Shown piece by piece: positions 25,304-33,468 of a stretch of DNA of 64,000 nt. The notes beneath the pieces were generated by a model. The model did no database searches. It was not told the DNA's origin and saw only the letters and a list, made by a program, of their open reading frames with translations. Position 1 is the first letter of the stretch. Each line of letters begins with the position of its first letter. The position numbers were made by a program, and so were the translations under genes. This DNA is from Duganella alba (lineage in GTDB: Bacteria > Pseudomonadota > Gammaproteobacteria > Burkholderiales > Burkholderiaceae_D), in contig NZ_WKJN01000002.1 in the NCBI RefSeq assembly GCF_009674495.1, positions 124,001 to 188,000 of the forward strand, in the 5' to 3' direction.

Positions 25304-25966
25304 CGATGACGAGCGGCGGCCCACCGTGCCGGTATCGCGCCCGCTCTTGTCACGCACCGTGGCTTCGAAGGCGAGCGCGATGTCGCTGCGCTTGGCGGCG
25401 TTGACCATGTCGGCGCGCGACACGGCAATCGGTTCGCCGGCGTTTTCCTCGTCGCCGCTGAAGACGATGGTGATGGTGGTGTTGTCCAGCGCACCCACGC
25501 GCTGCAAGGCGCGCAGCGCTTCGACGATGATGACGTCACCGCCCTTCATGTCGTTGACGCCCTGGCCGCGCACGCGGTCGCCGTTGCGCTGCCATAGCTG
25601 CACCTGGCTGTCCTTTTCAAACACGGTATCCAGATGGCCGATCAGCAGCAGGCGCTTGCCCTGCTTGCCTTCGCGCGTGGCGATCAGGTGGCCGGCGCGC
25701 TGCATCTCGGCCGGCATGTCGGACCAGCGGGTCTTGAAGCCCAACTGGTCGAACTGCTCGCCAAACAGTTTGCCCACCGCGCGCACGCCGTCGTGGTTCA
25801 TGGTGCCGCTGTTGATGTTGACCGAGCGTTCCAGCAGCTCCAATCCTTGCGCGGAATGCGCCTTCACTTCGGCGACGATTTTCTGTTCGGTGGGAGAGAG
25901 TGCATCGGCGTGCGCCGCGCTGAAGGTCAAGGCCAGGACTGCGACAGCAAGCGGATGCAACTTCAT
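24668..25966 (-). CDS. Secreted M20-family zinc carboxypeptidase (glutamate carboxypeptidase-like)
   Basis: 432 residues with a signal peptide ending AAHADA near residue 22. Zinc-site motifs are GHLDTVF near residue 113, GVNDMKGGDV near 139 and the GDEENAGEP catalytic segment near 174; the dimerisation domain follows. The overall pattern resembles CPG2-type glutamate/folate carboxypeptidases exported to the periplasm. Its stop lies exactly where the accessory peptide locus ends. The gene itself looks complete. Confidence 0.85.
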   Translation of the reverse strand: MKLHPLAVAVLALTFSAAHADALSPTEQKIVAEVKAHSAQGLELLERSVNINSGTMNHDGVRAVGKLFGEQFDQLGFKTRWSDMPAEMQRAGHLIATREGKQGKRLLLIGHLDTVFEKDSQVQLWQRNGDRVRGQGVNDMKGGDVIIVEALRALQRVGALDNTTITIVFSGDEENAGEPIAVSRADMVNAAKRSDIALAFEATVRDKSGRDTGTVGRRSSSSWELKVSGKQGHSSGIFSESAGYGAIYEAARIVDAFRQQVIEPDLTFSPGLIVGGTDASTNALGTTGQAAGKTNVISRTATVEGDLRYLTYEQRDRAHAKMKAIVAQNLPGTSASITFHDSYPPMSPTAGNLAVLKIYSQASKDAGQGEIPALPPGQRGAGDIQFVAPLLDSLDGLGATGNGAHSPDEDLEIASIERATIRTAILLYRLTR

Positions 25967-25988
25967 GTGGTCTCCAGTAGGTGGGGTC

Positions 25989-26411
25989 TTAGCCTTGCGC
26001 CGATGCGGGCAGGCCGAAGATTCGGTCGAACGTCAGGCTGAAGATATACGTATACACCATAAAGAACAACAACAGGCCGATATCCAGTACCAGCGCGTCC
26101 CACAGCGAGATGTTGAGCCACCACGCGAACAGCGGCACCAGCATCACCACCAGTCCGCCTTCGAAGCCGACGGCGTGCGCGACGCGGCGTTTCCAGTTGC
26201 GGCCACGCGTGGCCTGGCGCGCTTCCCACGACTCGAACAGCGAATTGAAGACGAAGTTCCAGATAAAAGCGATGGTCGATGAGGCGACGGCCGCCACGCC
26301 GGCATGGCTGGCGTCATGGCCGGCGCCGAACATCAGCAGGGTGCTGGTCAGGCAGACCGCGATCAGTTCGAACAGGGAAGCGTAGACAACTTTGCGTTTC
26401 AAGCCTTGCAT
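25989..26411 (-). CDS. PACE-family efflux protein
   Basis: 140 residues with four membrane helices in two tandem bacterial transmembrane pairs. It has the RKVVYASLFELIAV start, the WNFVFNSLFESWE motif, the FEGGLVVMLVPL stretch and the FFMVYTYIFSLTFD end typical of the PACE (AceI/chlorhexidine) family, proton-linked exporters of biocides and short polyamines. It is divergent from a LysR regulator 91 bases away, the standard arrangement for LysR control of a PACE gene. Confidence 0.88.
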   Translation of the reverse strand: MQGLKRKVVYASLFELIAVCLTSTLLMFGAGHDASHAGVAAVASSTIAFIWNFVFNSLFESWEARQATRGRNWKRRVAHAVGFEGGLVVMLVPLFAWWLNISLWDALVLDIGLLLFFMVYTYIFSLTFDRIFGLPASAQG

Positions 26412-26502
26412 GGTGCGTCCTTTCTTTTACAAGTCAGCATGATAAAGGTATTTTGCTGATCAAAAAAGTCGGCAGCTTTCAATTTTTCTGATAGATTAAG
26501 GC

Positions 26503-27414
26503 ATGGCTTTCTCCTCAGATAACGTTGCTGTCTTCCTGGCCGTGCTCGATCACGGCTCCTTCTCCGCCGCCGCGCGGGCGCTGGGGCGCGTGCCGTCCGC
26601 CGTCAGCATGGCCATCGCGCAGCTGGAAGCGGAGTTGGACCTGGCGCTGTTCGAGCGCAGTTCGCGCGAGGTGCGGCCGACCGAATCGGCGCGCGCGCTG
26701 GAAGCCGAGGCGCGGCAGATGGCGGGCCAGTTGCGCCGCCTGCAGGCGCACGCGCTGTCGCTGCATCAGGGGCTGGAGCGCAGGCTCACGCTGGCGATTG
26801 CACCGGAGCTGCTGTCGGCGCCGTGGAGCGATCCGCTGGCGCGGCTGGCGGAGGAGTTCCCGTCGCTGGAAGTGGAAGTGCTGTCGGCGCCGCAGGACGA
26901 CGCGCTGCGCATGCTGCACGACGGCGCCGCGCAACTGGCGCTGATCTACGAACGCACCAAGGTCGATGACCGCGAAAGCTTCCAGGAGCTGGGCAGCGAA
27001 GTGCTGGTGCCGGTGATCTCGCCGCGCCATCCGCTGGCGCTGGAACGCAACGGCAGCTTCCGATTGGAAGACCTGGTCGACCTGCGCCAGATCGCCATCT
27101 TCAGCCGCGTGGCGGAGGATGCCGACCAGCGCGTGCTCATTTCGCGCAAGGTGTGGCGCACCGACAGCCACCTCGCCACGCTGGGACTGGTGCGCGCGGG
27201 CCTGGGCTGGGCCTATCTGCCGCGTCGCCTGGCGCAGCCGCTGATGGAAAGCGGCGAATTGCTGGGCATCGTCTTCGCGCACATGAGCAGCGAACTGCGG
27301 CTGTGGGTGGATGTGGTCTGGCTCAACGACCGTCCGCTGGGCCTCGGCTCACAGCGGCTGATCGCGCTGATGCAGGATATCGCCGGATTGGAAGCGCGTC
27401 CCGCCGGGAAGTGA
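26503..27414 (+). CDS. LysR-family transcription regulator
   Basis: 303 residues. The N-terminal winged helix (VAVFLAVLDHGSFSAAARAL, then GRVPSAVSMAIAQLE) is followed by a linker helix and a periplasmic-binding-type effector domain (LTLAIAPELLSAP). It is divergent from the PACE efflux gene, which it probably activates when its ligand is present. No clear T-N11-A box was identified by eye in the 91-base intergenic region. Confidence 0.9.
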   Translation: MAFSSDNVAVFLAVLDHGSFSAAARALGRVPSAVSMAIAQLEAELDLALFERSSREVRPTESARALEAEARQMAGQLRRLQAHALSLHQGLERRLTLAIAPELLSAPWSDPLARLAEEFPSLEVEVLSAPQDDALRMLHDGAAQLALIYERTKVDDRESFQELGSEVLVPVISPRHPLALERNGSFRLEDLVDLRQIAIFSRVAEDADQRVLISRKVWRTDSHLATLGLVRAGLGWAYLPRRLAQPLMESGELLGIVFAHMSSELRLWVDVVWLNDRPLGLGSQRLIALMQDIAGLEARPAGK

Positions 27415-27447
27415 TAATCTGCTGTCTTTGCTCTTTTGAGGATGATC

Positions 27448-28110
27448 ATGCGTTTGTTGAAGATTGCCCTGGTGGTTGCCGGTCTGTGCGCCGCCACCGC
27501 GTTTGCCTCGCCGACCGCGCCGCGCAACGGCGCCGAATACACCACCCTGAAAGCGCCGCAGCCGGTACAGGCGCAAGGCAAGAAGGTCGAGGTGATCGAG
27601 TTCTTCATGTACCACTGCCCGGCGTGCTACGCGCTGGAGCCGGACATGCTGGCGTGGGTGAAGAAGCAGGGCGATAACATCAGCTTCCGCCGCATCCATT
27701 TGCCGCTGACGGGCGAGAACGATCCGGAAGCGCACATGTTCCTGACGCTCGACGCGCTGAAGCTGGAAGAGCAGCTGCACGCCAAGATTCTGACCACCTG
27801 GCACGTCGAGCGCCGCCGCCTGAAGAGCGACGCGGACAATATCGACTGGGCGGTGAAGAACGGCGTCGATAAGGACAAGTTCACCAATATGTACAACTCG
27901 TTCGCGGTGATCACGCGCCTGAAGAACGCCGGCCGCGTGGCGACAGCCTATCAGGTCGACAGCACGCCGACGCTGGTGGTCGACGGCCGCTTCCTCACCA
28001 ATCCAACGATGGTGGACGCCAGCAATCCCGGTACGCCGCGCCAGATGCTGAATACGGCCACCTTGCAGGTGCTGGATGCGCTGGTCGAACAGGCGCGCAG
28101 CAAGAAGTAA
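27448..28110 (+). CDS. dsbA: Thiol:disulfide interchange protein, DsbA family
   Basis: 220 residues from the ATG at 27448, which has GAGG six bases upstream; earlier in-frame TTG and ATG codons sit on or before that site. A signal peptide (RLLKIALVVAGLCAATAFAS) directs it to the periplasm. The thioredoxin active site is FFMYHCPACYALEP near residue 57, and the cis-Pro is in VDSTPTLVVDGRF near 172. CPAC rather than CPHC is a variant dithiol that should alter redox potential. Alone in its transcription unit. Confidence 0.88.
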   Translation: MRLLKIALVVAGLCAATAFASPTAPRNGAEYTTLKAPQPVQAQGKKVEVIEFFMYHCPACYALEPDMLAWVKKQGDNISFRRIHLPLTGENDPEAHMFLTLDALKLEEQLHAKILTTWHVERRRLKSDADNIDWAVKNGVDKDKFTNMYNSFAVITRLKNAGRVATAYQVDSTPTLVVDGRFLTNPTMVDASNPGTPRQMLNTATLQVLDALVEQARSKK

Positions 28111-28113
28111 ATC

Positions 28114-28626
28114 TTACAGGTGGCACTGGTACAGGTGCGAGGTGTGCGGCTTGCCCGCCACCTGCGCCACCGTCGGCGCGGCCAGCACGTCGCGGATAAA
28201 GCCGGCCTTTTCCAGGATGCGCCGCGAGCCGAGGTTCTGCGGCGAGATCCAGGCGTTGAGGATGCGCAGCTTGTACTGGGTGCGCGCCAGTGCCATCAGG
28301 TGCGCGAGCGCCTGGCTGCCCAGCCCCTGGCGCGCCTGGTCGTGGGCGATGCGGTAGCCCACTTCGCCGGTGCCGGTCGCGTGATCGATGCGGCGCAGGT
28401 TGGCGCGGCCGACGATGGCTGCATCGTCATCGCTGGTCAGCACGCATGGATGCATGGCGCCGGCCTTGTAGCTATCGAGATAATCGGCGATGTGGGCGGC
28501 GACGCCGGCCGCCGAATAAAACGCCGGATCGCGCGCTTCCACATGCTGTTCGAACCATGTGCGGTTGGCCGTTTCAAAGGCCAGCAAGCGGTCGACGTCG
28601 TCGGCCTGTAGGGTGCGAATTTTCAT
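28114..28626 (-). CDS. GNAT-family N-acetyltransferase (RimJ/RimL-like)
   Basis: 170 residues from the ATG at 28626, which overlaps the stop of the upstream hydrolase as ATGA; the longer frame to 28791 lies inside that gene. The acetyl-CoA-binding region is VGYRIAHDQARQGLGSQAL followed by LNAWISPQNLGSRRILEKAG, as in the RimJ/RimL group that acetylates protein N-termini or small amines. The N-terminal MKIRTLQADDVDRLLAFE is typical. The substrate is unknown. Confidence 0.85.
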   Translation of the reverse strand: MKIRTLQADDVDRLLAFETANRTWFEQHVEARDPAFYSAAGVAAHIADYLDSYKAGAMHPCVLTSDDDAAIVGRANLRRIDHATGTGEVGYRIAHDQARQGLGSQALAHLMALARTQYKLRILNAWISPQNLGSRRILEKAGFIRDVLAAPTVAQVAGKPHTSHLYQCHL

Positions 28627-29555
28627 GGATGGGCCGCCAGATAGGTCAGCATGTCGTGGTTGAACAAGGCCGCCTGCTCCATTTGCGGCAGGTGGCCGGA
28701 CTGGTCGATCTCCCGGTATTCCAATGACGGTATGGCCTTGCGGATATGCGCCGACTGCGTCACCGCCAGCGTCGGGTCCTGTTTGCCCCACACCAGATGC
28801 ACCGGCGTGCCGGCGCGCGCGATGGCGGCGTAGATGCCGTCGAAATCTTCCCGCGACAAGGCCATGCGCGAGCGGTACAGCGCGCGGCCGAAGCCGTGGT
28901 ACTGCATCTGCGGGCGGTAGCGGTCGGCCCAGCCGGGGAATTGTTCGGGGTGCAGGAAGTCGCTGCTCTGGTTGTCCGCCATGCCCGGCACGGCGCCGGT
29001 CTGGAACAGGTAGGGGCCGAGCAGCGGCGTGGCCATCTGCCAGCCGATCCGCGGCGCGCTGTTGGACGGATCGACCAGGTTCAGCGTGCGGATACGGTCC
29101 GGATGCGTGGATGCGTAATGCGCGGTGACGTAGCCGCCGAACGACAGGCCGAACAGGTCGATCTTGCCATCGACGTTGAGGGTCTTGAGCAGCTCGTCGA
29201 GCTGGCGGTCGTAGAAAGCGCCGTCGTAGGCGGCGTCCGGCCGGTCGGACAGGCCGCGGCCGAACAGGTCGTAGCGGATGACGCGGTAGCCGGCGTCGCG
29301 CAGCGCGGCAAAGCTCGGGTCCCAGATATACGAAGGCACCGAGAAGCCGTGCACCAGCACCGCCACGCGGCCGCTGGCCGGTCCGGCCATTTCGTAGTGG
29401 GTGACGCCGTCGCTCAGCGTGACGAAGGCGCCCGGCGCCTGCTGGCGCGCTGCGGCGTCCAGCGTCAGGTGTTCGGGATTCTTGTGGTAGTAGTAGCCGG
29501 TGGCGCCGGCGCCGGCCAGCAACACGGCAAGCAGGACCCAGCGCAGCGTCTTCAT
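28623..29555 (-). CDS. Alpha/beta hydrolase, membrane-anchored or exported
   Basis: 310 residues. A hydrophobic N-terminus (LRWVLLAVLLAGAGATGYYY) is a signal or anchor. The oxyanion HGFS lies near residue 69, the nucleophile is in LFGLSFGGYVTAH near 145, the Asp is in VWGKQDPTL near 259 and the His in QSGHLPQME near 287. The triad is complete. Substrate unknown; haloalkane/ester hydrolases share this fold. It is coupled to the GNAT gene downstream. Confidence 0.85.
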   Translation of the reverse strand: MKTLRWVLLAVLLAGAGATGYYYHKNPEHLTLDAAARQQAPGAFVTLSDGVTHYEMAGPASGRVAVLVHGFSVPSYIWDPSFAALRDAGYRVIRYDLFGRGLSDRPDAAYDGAFYDRQLDELLKTLNVDGKIDLFGLSFGGYVTAHYASTHPDRIRTLNLVDPSNSAPRIGWQMATPLLGPYLFQTGAVPGMADNQSSDFLHPEQFPGWADRYRPQMQYHGFGRALYRSRMALSREDFDGIYAAIARAGTPVHLVWGKQDPTLAVTQSAHIRKAIPSLEYREIDQSGHLPQMEQAALFNHDMLTYLAAHP

Positions 29556-29564
29556 GGCGGTTGC

Positions 29565-29747
29565 TTAGTTGACGGTGAAGCGGGCAGGGATTTCGATGCC
29601 GCCGCTGCGTGCCGCTTCAGCATACGCTTTCAGCTCGGCGACAACCGCTTCGAGCTGTTCCTGGCCGGGGTTGGCCTGGAAGTGTTTGATGCGCTCGTTC
29701 ATGAGCGTGATTTGCTTGCTCCAGTCCAGACGATTCATTTTGCTCAT
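29565..29747 (-). CDS. Small conserved-looking helical protein
   Basis: 60 residues from the ATG at 29747, with GGAG five bases upstream (the frame opens at 29783). The sequence SKMNRLDWSKQITLMNERI continues as a helical, charged protein with no signal or membrane part. It ends nine bases before the hydrolase start, so it may be first in a three-gene operon with the hydrolase and acetyltransferase. I do not recognise a family. Confidence 0.55.
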   Translation of the reverse strand: MSKMNRLDWSKQITLMNERIKHFQANPGQEQLEAVVAELKAYAEAARSGGIEIPARFTVN

Positions 29748-29823
29748 ATGCACTCCGATTTCCAAAAAATCAGTATAGAACAAAAGGCAAATGTTGGGCG
29801 TCTTTTGATGTGCGCTAGCGTAC

Positions 29824-30537
29824 TTAGCGGCGCACGCCGTGCAGGAACAGGTCGACGCCCTCGGCCGCGCGGACGCGCAGTTCCTCGTTGGTCGGCGCGT
29901 GTTCGCGCGGGAACAGCAGGCGGCTCATGTAGTCGCCCATGATGCAGTTGATCAGGAACACCGGCAGCATTTCGGCGCGCAGGCCGGGGCGCAGCTGGGC
30001 CTTGATTTCCGGCCGGGCGAAGAAGCGCCCCAGCTCGTCGCGGGTCAGCTGCGGGCCGGCCTTGAAGAAGGTTTCCGCCAGCTCCGGCGTGGTGGTCGCT
30101 TCGGCCACCACCATGCGGTGCAGGTTGGTGAAGGTCGGCATCGAGCACAGCCGCAGGAAGCGCAGGCCGAAGTCGTGCAGGATGTCTTCCATCGGCCGCG
30201 GATCGGTTTCCATCGCTTCCATGCCGGACATGAAGTTCTCGCGGCCGTTGGCGATGATGGCGTTCAGCAGTCCGGCCTTGCCGCCGAATTTCACGTAGAT
30301 GGTGCGCACCGCCACGTGGGCTTCGCGGGCGATCATTTCCAGGCTGACCTTGCTGTAGCCTTTTTCCAGGAACAGCTGGCCTGCCGTGTGCAGCAGCGCC
30401 TCGCGGCGGGCGGCCTTGTCGGCGGCGCGCGGACGGCCGGCGGCCTTGCCGAAGCAGGGCGAATCAGGGGAATAGTGGCCTTCCGGACAATCTTGCTCGT
30501 CCAGCGCGGCGGCGTCGGTCGGGGCGGTGGTATTCAT
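29824..30537 (-). CDS. TetR/AcrR-family repressor of the adjacent efflux pump
   Basis: 237 residues. A 40-residue extra N-terminal stretch (CPEGHYSPDSPCFGKAAGRP) precedes the TetR helix-turn-helix (AGQLFLEKGYSKVSLEMIAR, then EAHVAVRTIYVKFGGK). The C-terminal ligand domain is of the AefR-like type (SMPTFTNLHRMVVAEA). It is divergent from the emrA-like gene. A perfect 8-bp inverted repeat beside that gene's promoter is a good operator candidate. Confidence 0.88.
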   Translation of the reverse strand: MNTTAPTDAAALDEQDCPEGHYSPDSPCFGKAAGRPRAADKAARREALLHTAGQLFLEKGYSKVSLEMIAREAHVAVRTIYVKFGGKAGLLNAIIANGRENFMSGMEAMETDPRPMEDILHDFGLRFLRLCSMPTFTNLHRMVVAEATTTPELAETFFKAGPQLTRDELGRFFARPEIKAQLRPGLRAEMLPVFLINCIMGDYMSRLLFPREHAPTNEELRVRAAEGVDLFLHGVRR

Positions 30538-30580
30538 GGCGGTCGAATGATAGCGAATGTCGCCATGCTAGTCCAAAAAA

Positions 30581-30633
30581 AAATGAAATGCAACCGTTTC
30601 ATTTCTTGACTTTGGGCAGAAACCAGCCATAAT
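30581..30633 (+). promoter_or_regulatory. Operator and promoter of the efflux pump operon
   Basis: AAATGAAA at 30581-30588 and TTTCATTT at 30597-30604 form a perfect inverted repeat with an eight-base spacer. It is followed at once by a sigma70 promoter, TTGACT at 30606-30611 and CATAAT at 30628-30633 (spacer 16). TetR binding here would block the pump promoter. Confidence 0.65.
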
Positions 30634-30668
30634 GCTCCCATCTCATTTCATTTTTCTCGGAGCTGTCC

Positions 30669-31805
30669 ATGTCCACCCAAGAACAAAAACTCAGTGCTGT
30701 TCCACCGGCCGCTGGCGCCGCTCCTGCTGCGCCAGCCGCTCCGGCCGCCGCTTCGCAGCCGCCGAACCGTCGCGTCCTGGTGATCGCCGCCATCGTCGCC
30801 CTGGTCGCCATCGGCGTGGGTGGCCGCATGTGGTATCGCAGCCATTACTATGTCGAGACCGACAATGCCTACGTGGCCGGCCACGTGACGCCGGTGTCGT
30901 CGCGCATTTCCGGCGTGGTGACCAAGCTGCTGATCGAGGATAACCAGCTGGTCAAGGAAGGCGACGTCATCGCCGAACTGGACCCGTTCGACCAGGGCGT
31001 GCGCGTGGAACAGATCCAGGCGCAGATCGCGTCGGCCAAGCAGCAGGTGGTGCAGGCCGACGCCCAGATCGTGCAAGTGCAGGCGCAGGCCAGCGCCGCC
31101 GCCGCGCAAGTGGCGCAGTCGCAGGCGCAGCTGGTGCGTGCCAATCAGGATGCCGAGCGTTTCGGCCAGCTGTATAACAGCCAGATGAAAGCCGTGTCGA
31201 AGTCCGAGCTGGACGCCGCCGTCGCCGCCCGCGCCAGCGCCGTGGCCGATGTCGCCGCGCGCAAGGACAGCACCGCCGCCGCCAAGGCGCAGATCGAGTC
31301 GGCCAAGTCGGCGCGCGATGTGGCGCAGGCGCAGGTCGCCGTGCTGCAAGTGCAACTGAAAGACGCGCAGCAGCAACTGGCGTACAACAAGATCCTGGCG
31401 CCGGTGACGGGCCGTATCGGCAAGCGCACCATCGAGGTGGGCCAGCGTGTCCAGCCGGGCCAGCAGCTGACCGCCATCGTGCAGGAAAACGTCTGGCTGA
31501 CCGCCAACTTCAAGGAAACCCAATTGGCGGAACTGAAGCCGGGCCAGGAAGTCAAAGTGTCGGTCGATGCGCTGCCGGGCCGTGAGCTGATCGGCAAGGT
31601 GGACAGCTTCTCGCCAGCCTCCGGCGCGCAGTTCGCGCTGCTGCCGGCCGATAACGCCACCGGCAACTTCACCAAGATCGTCCAGCGCGTGCCGGTCAAG
31701 GTCACCTTCAAGCCGGAAGACGTGAAGGCCCTGAGCGGCCGTCTGGTGCCGGGCATGTCGGCGATTGCCGAAGTGTCGCTGAAGTCTGACAACGCCGCCC
31801 GCTAA
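30669..31805 (+). CDS. emrA: HlyD-family periplasmic adaptor (EmrA type)
   Basis: 378 residues. An Ala/Pro-rich cytosolic start precedes a membrane segment (VLVIAAIVALVAIGVGG, near residues 34-50), then YVETDNAYVAGHVTPVSSRI typical of EmrA. An Ala/Gln-rich coiled-coil hairpin spans about 110-240, and the lipoyl/barrel part carries NKILAPVTGRIGKRTIEVGQ. It bridges the EmrB-like inner-membrane pump and the NodT-like outer-membrane channel encoded just downstream (gap of 11 bases). Confidence 0.92.
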   Translation: MSTQEQKLSAVPPAAGAAPAAPAAPAAASQPPNRRVLVIAAIVALVAIGVGGRMWYRSHYYVETDNAYVAGHVTPVSSRISGVVTKLLIEDNQLVKEGDVIAELDPFDQGVRVEQIQAQIASAKQQVVQADAQIVQVQAQASAAAAQVAQSQAQLVRANQDAERFGQLYNSQMKAVSKSELDAAVAARASAVADVAARKDSTAAAKAQIESAKSARDVAQAQVAVLQVQLKDAQQQLAYNKILAPVTGRIGKRTIEVGQRVQPGQQLTAIVQENVWLTANFKETQLAELKPGQEVKVSVDALPGRELIGKVDSFSPASGAQFALLPADNATGNFTKIVQRVPVKVTFKPEDVKALSGRLVPGMSAIAEVSLKSDNAAR

Positions 31806-31816
31806 GGAGCCGCGTC

Positions 31817-33430
31817 ATGGCCAGCACCACAATCGATACGCCGGGCGGCGGGAAGCCGTTCGTCCCGGCGGCGCCGAGCGAGAAGGTCTCCGGCCGTACC
31901 TGGCTGGCGGTCGCCGCCGGCATGTTGGGCGCCTTCATGGCGGTGCTCGACATCCAGATCACCAACTCGTCGCTGAAGGACATCCTCGGCGCCTTGTCGG
32001 CCACGCAGGAAGAAGGCTCCTGGATCGCCACCGCCTACCTGGTGGCGGAGATCATCGTCATTCCGATGACCGGTCTGTTCGTGCGCGTGTTCGGCATGCG
32101 CGCCTACATGATCGGCACCACCACGCTGTTCCTCGGCTTCTCCACGCTGTGCGGCTTCGCCTGGAACCTGCCCAGCATGATCGCCTTCCGCATGCTGCAG
32201 GGCTTCACCGGCGGCGCGCTGATCCCGATGGCGATGACCTTGGTGATGGCCAAGCTGCCGCCGTCCAAGCGCGCCACCGGCATGGCCATCTTCGGCCTGA
32301 CCGCGACGCTGGCGCCGTCGATGGGCCCGACCTTGGGCGGTTACCTGAGCGAGCTGTATGGCTGGCCGTCGATCTTCTACATCAACTGGGTGCCTGGCCT
32401 GCTGCTGATCGGCGGTATCGCCGTCGGCCTGGACAAGGAAAAGCACAATCTGTCGGCGCTGTTCAATGCCGACTGGCTGGGCATCGCCTTCATGGCCGTG
32501 GGCCTGGGCAGCCTGACCGTGTTCCTGGAAGAGGGCAACACCAAGGACTGGTTCGACTCGCCGTTCATCAACACCTTTGCCGCGCTGGCCGTGGTCGGCC
32601 TGCTGGGCTGGGTGGTTAACAGCACCTTGCGCAAGCAGCCGTTCGTCAACCTGGGCCTGTACGGCCAGCGCAACTTCGCTGCCGCCACCGCGCTGTCGAT
32701 GGCGATGGGCATGGGTCTGTACGGTTCGGCGTTTATTTTGCCGCTGTTCCTGGCGCAGATTCCCGGCTACTCGCCGATGCAGATCGGTGAAGTGATCATG
32801 TGGGCCGGTTTGCCGCAGCTGTTCATCATGCCGTTCGTGGCCAAGCTGTCGTCGAAGATCGACAACCGCATCCTGTGCACCTTCGGCCTGCTGCTGTTCG
32901 GCGGTTCCTGCCTGATGAACTCCTATATGGATGCGACCACCGGCTACGACCAGCTGCTGCTGTCGCAGGTGGTGCGCGCGCTGGGCCAGCCGTTCGTGAT
33001 GCTGACGCTGTCGAACTTCGCGATGAACGGCATCCAGCCGAAGGACATTCCATCGGCGTCGAGCCTGATCAACATGACCCGTAACCTGGGTGGTTCGATC
33101 GGCATCGCGCTGCTGGCGACCGCGCTGACCAACCGCGAGCACTTCCACTCGGTGCGCATCGGCGAGTCGGTGAGCAATTACGCGCTGACCACGCAGGAGC
33201 GCCTGTCGGCACTGACGGCGTCGTTCATCAACAACGGCTTCGACAGCGCTTCGGCCGCCAATATGGCACTCAAAGCGGTGGACGGCATCGTGCGCCGCGA
33301 AGCGTATGTGATGGCCTACAACGACGGCTTCTTCCTGGTGGCGATGGTGCTGTTCGGCTGTATCGGCGTGCTGTGGCTCTCGGACAAAGTCAAAGCCCCT
33401 GGCGGCGGTGGCGGCGGCGGTGCGCACTAA
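31817..33430 (+). CDS. emrB: DHA2-family MFS multidrug transporter (EmrB type)
   Basis: 537 residues with about 14 membrane helices. The DHA2 signature is visible in the first helix (LAVAAGMLGAFMAVLDIQIT with N after it), followed by SWIATAYLVAEIIVIPMTG and MLQGFTGGALIPMAM. A Gly-rich tail ends the protein. It is a proton-driven exporter working with EmrA and an outer-membrane factor; substrates would be hydrophobic drugs, dyes or aromatic compounds, unknown here. Confidence 0.93.
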   Translation: MASTTIDTPGGGKPFVPAAPSEKVSGRTWLAVAAGMLGAFMAVLDIQITNSSLKDILGALSATQEEGSWIATAYLVAEIIVIPMTGLFVRVFGMRAYMIGTTTLFLGFSTLCGFAWNLPSMIAFRMLQGFTGGALIPMAMTLVMAKLPPSKRATGMAIFGLTATLAPSMGPTLGGYLSELYGWPSIFYINWVPGLLLIGGIAVGLDKEKHNLSALFNADWLGIAFMAVGLGSLTVFLEEGNTKDWFDSPFINTFAALAVVGLLGWVVNSTLRKQPFVNLGLYGQRNFAAATALSMAMGMGLYGSAFILPLFLAQIPGYSPMQIGEVIMWAGLPQLFIMPFVAKLSSKIDNRILCTFGLLLFGGSCLMNSYMDATTGYDQLLLSQVVRALGQPFVMLTLSNFAMNGIQPKDIPSASSLINMTRNLGGSIGIALLATALTNREHFHSVRIGESVSNYALTTQERLSALTASFINNGFDSASAANMALKAVDGIVRREAYVMAYNDGFFLVAMVLFGCIGVLWLSDKVKAPGGGGGGGAH

Positions 33431-33468
33431 GCGCCCACGCTCAATCAAATTTAAAGTGAGGTAACACC

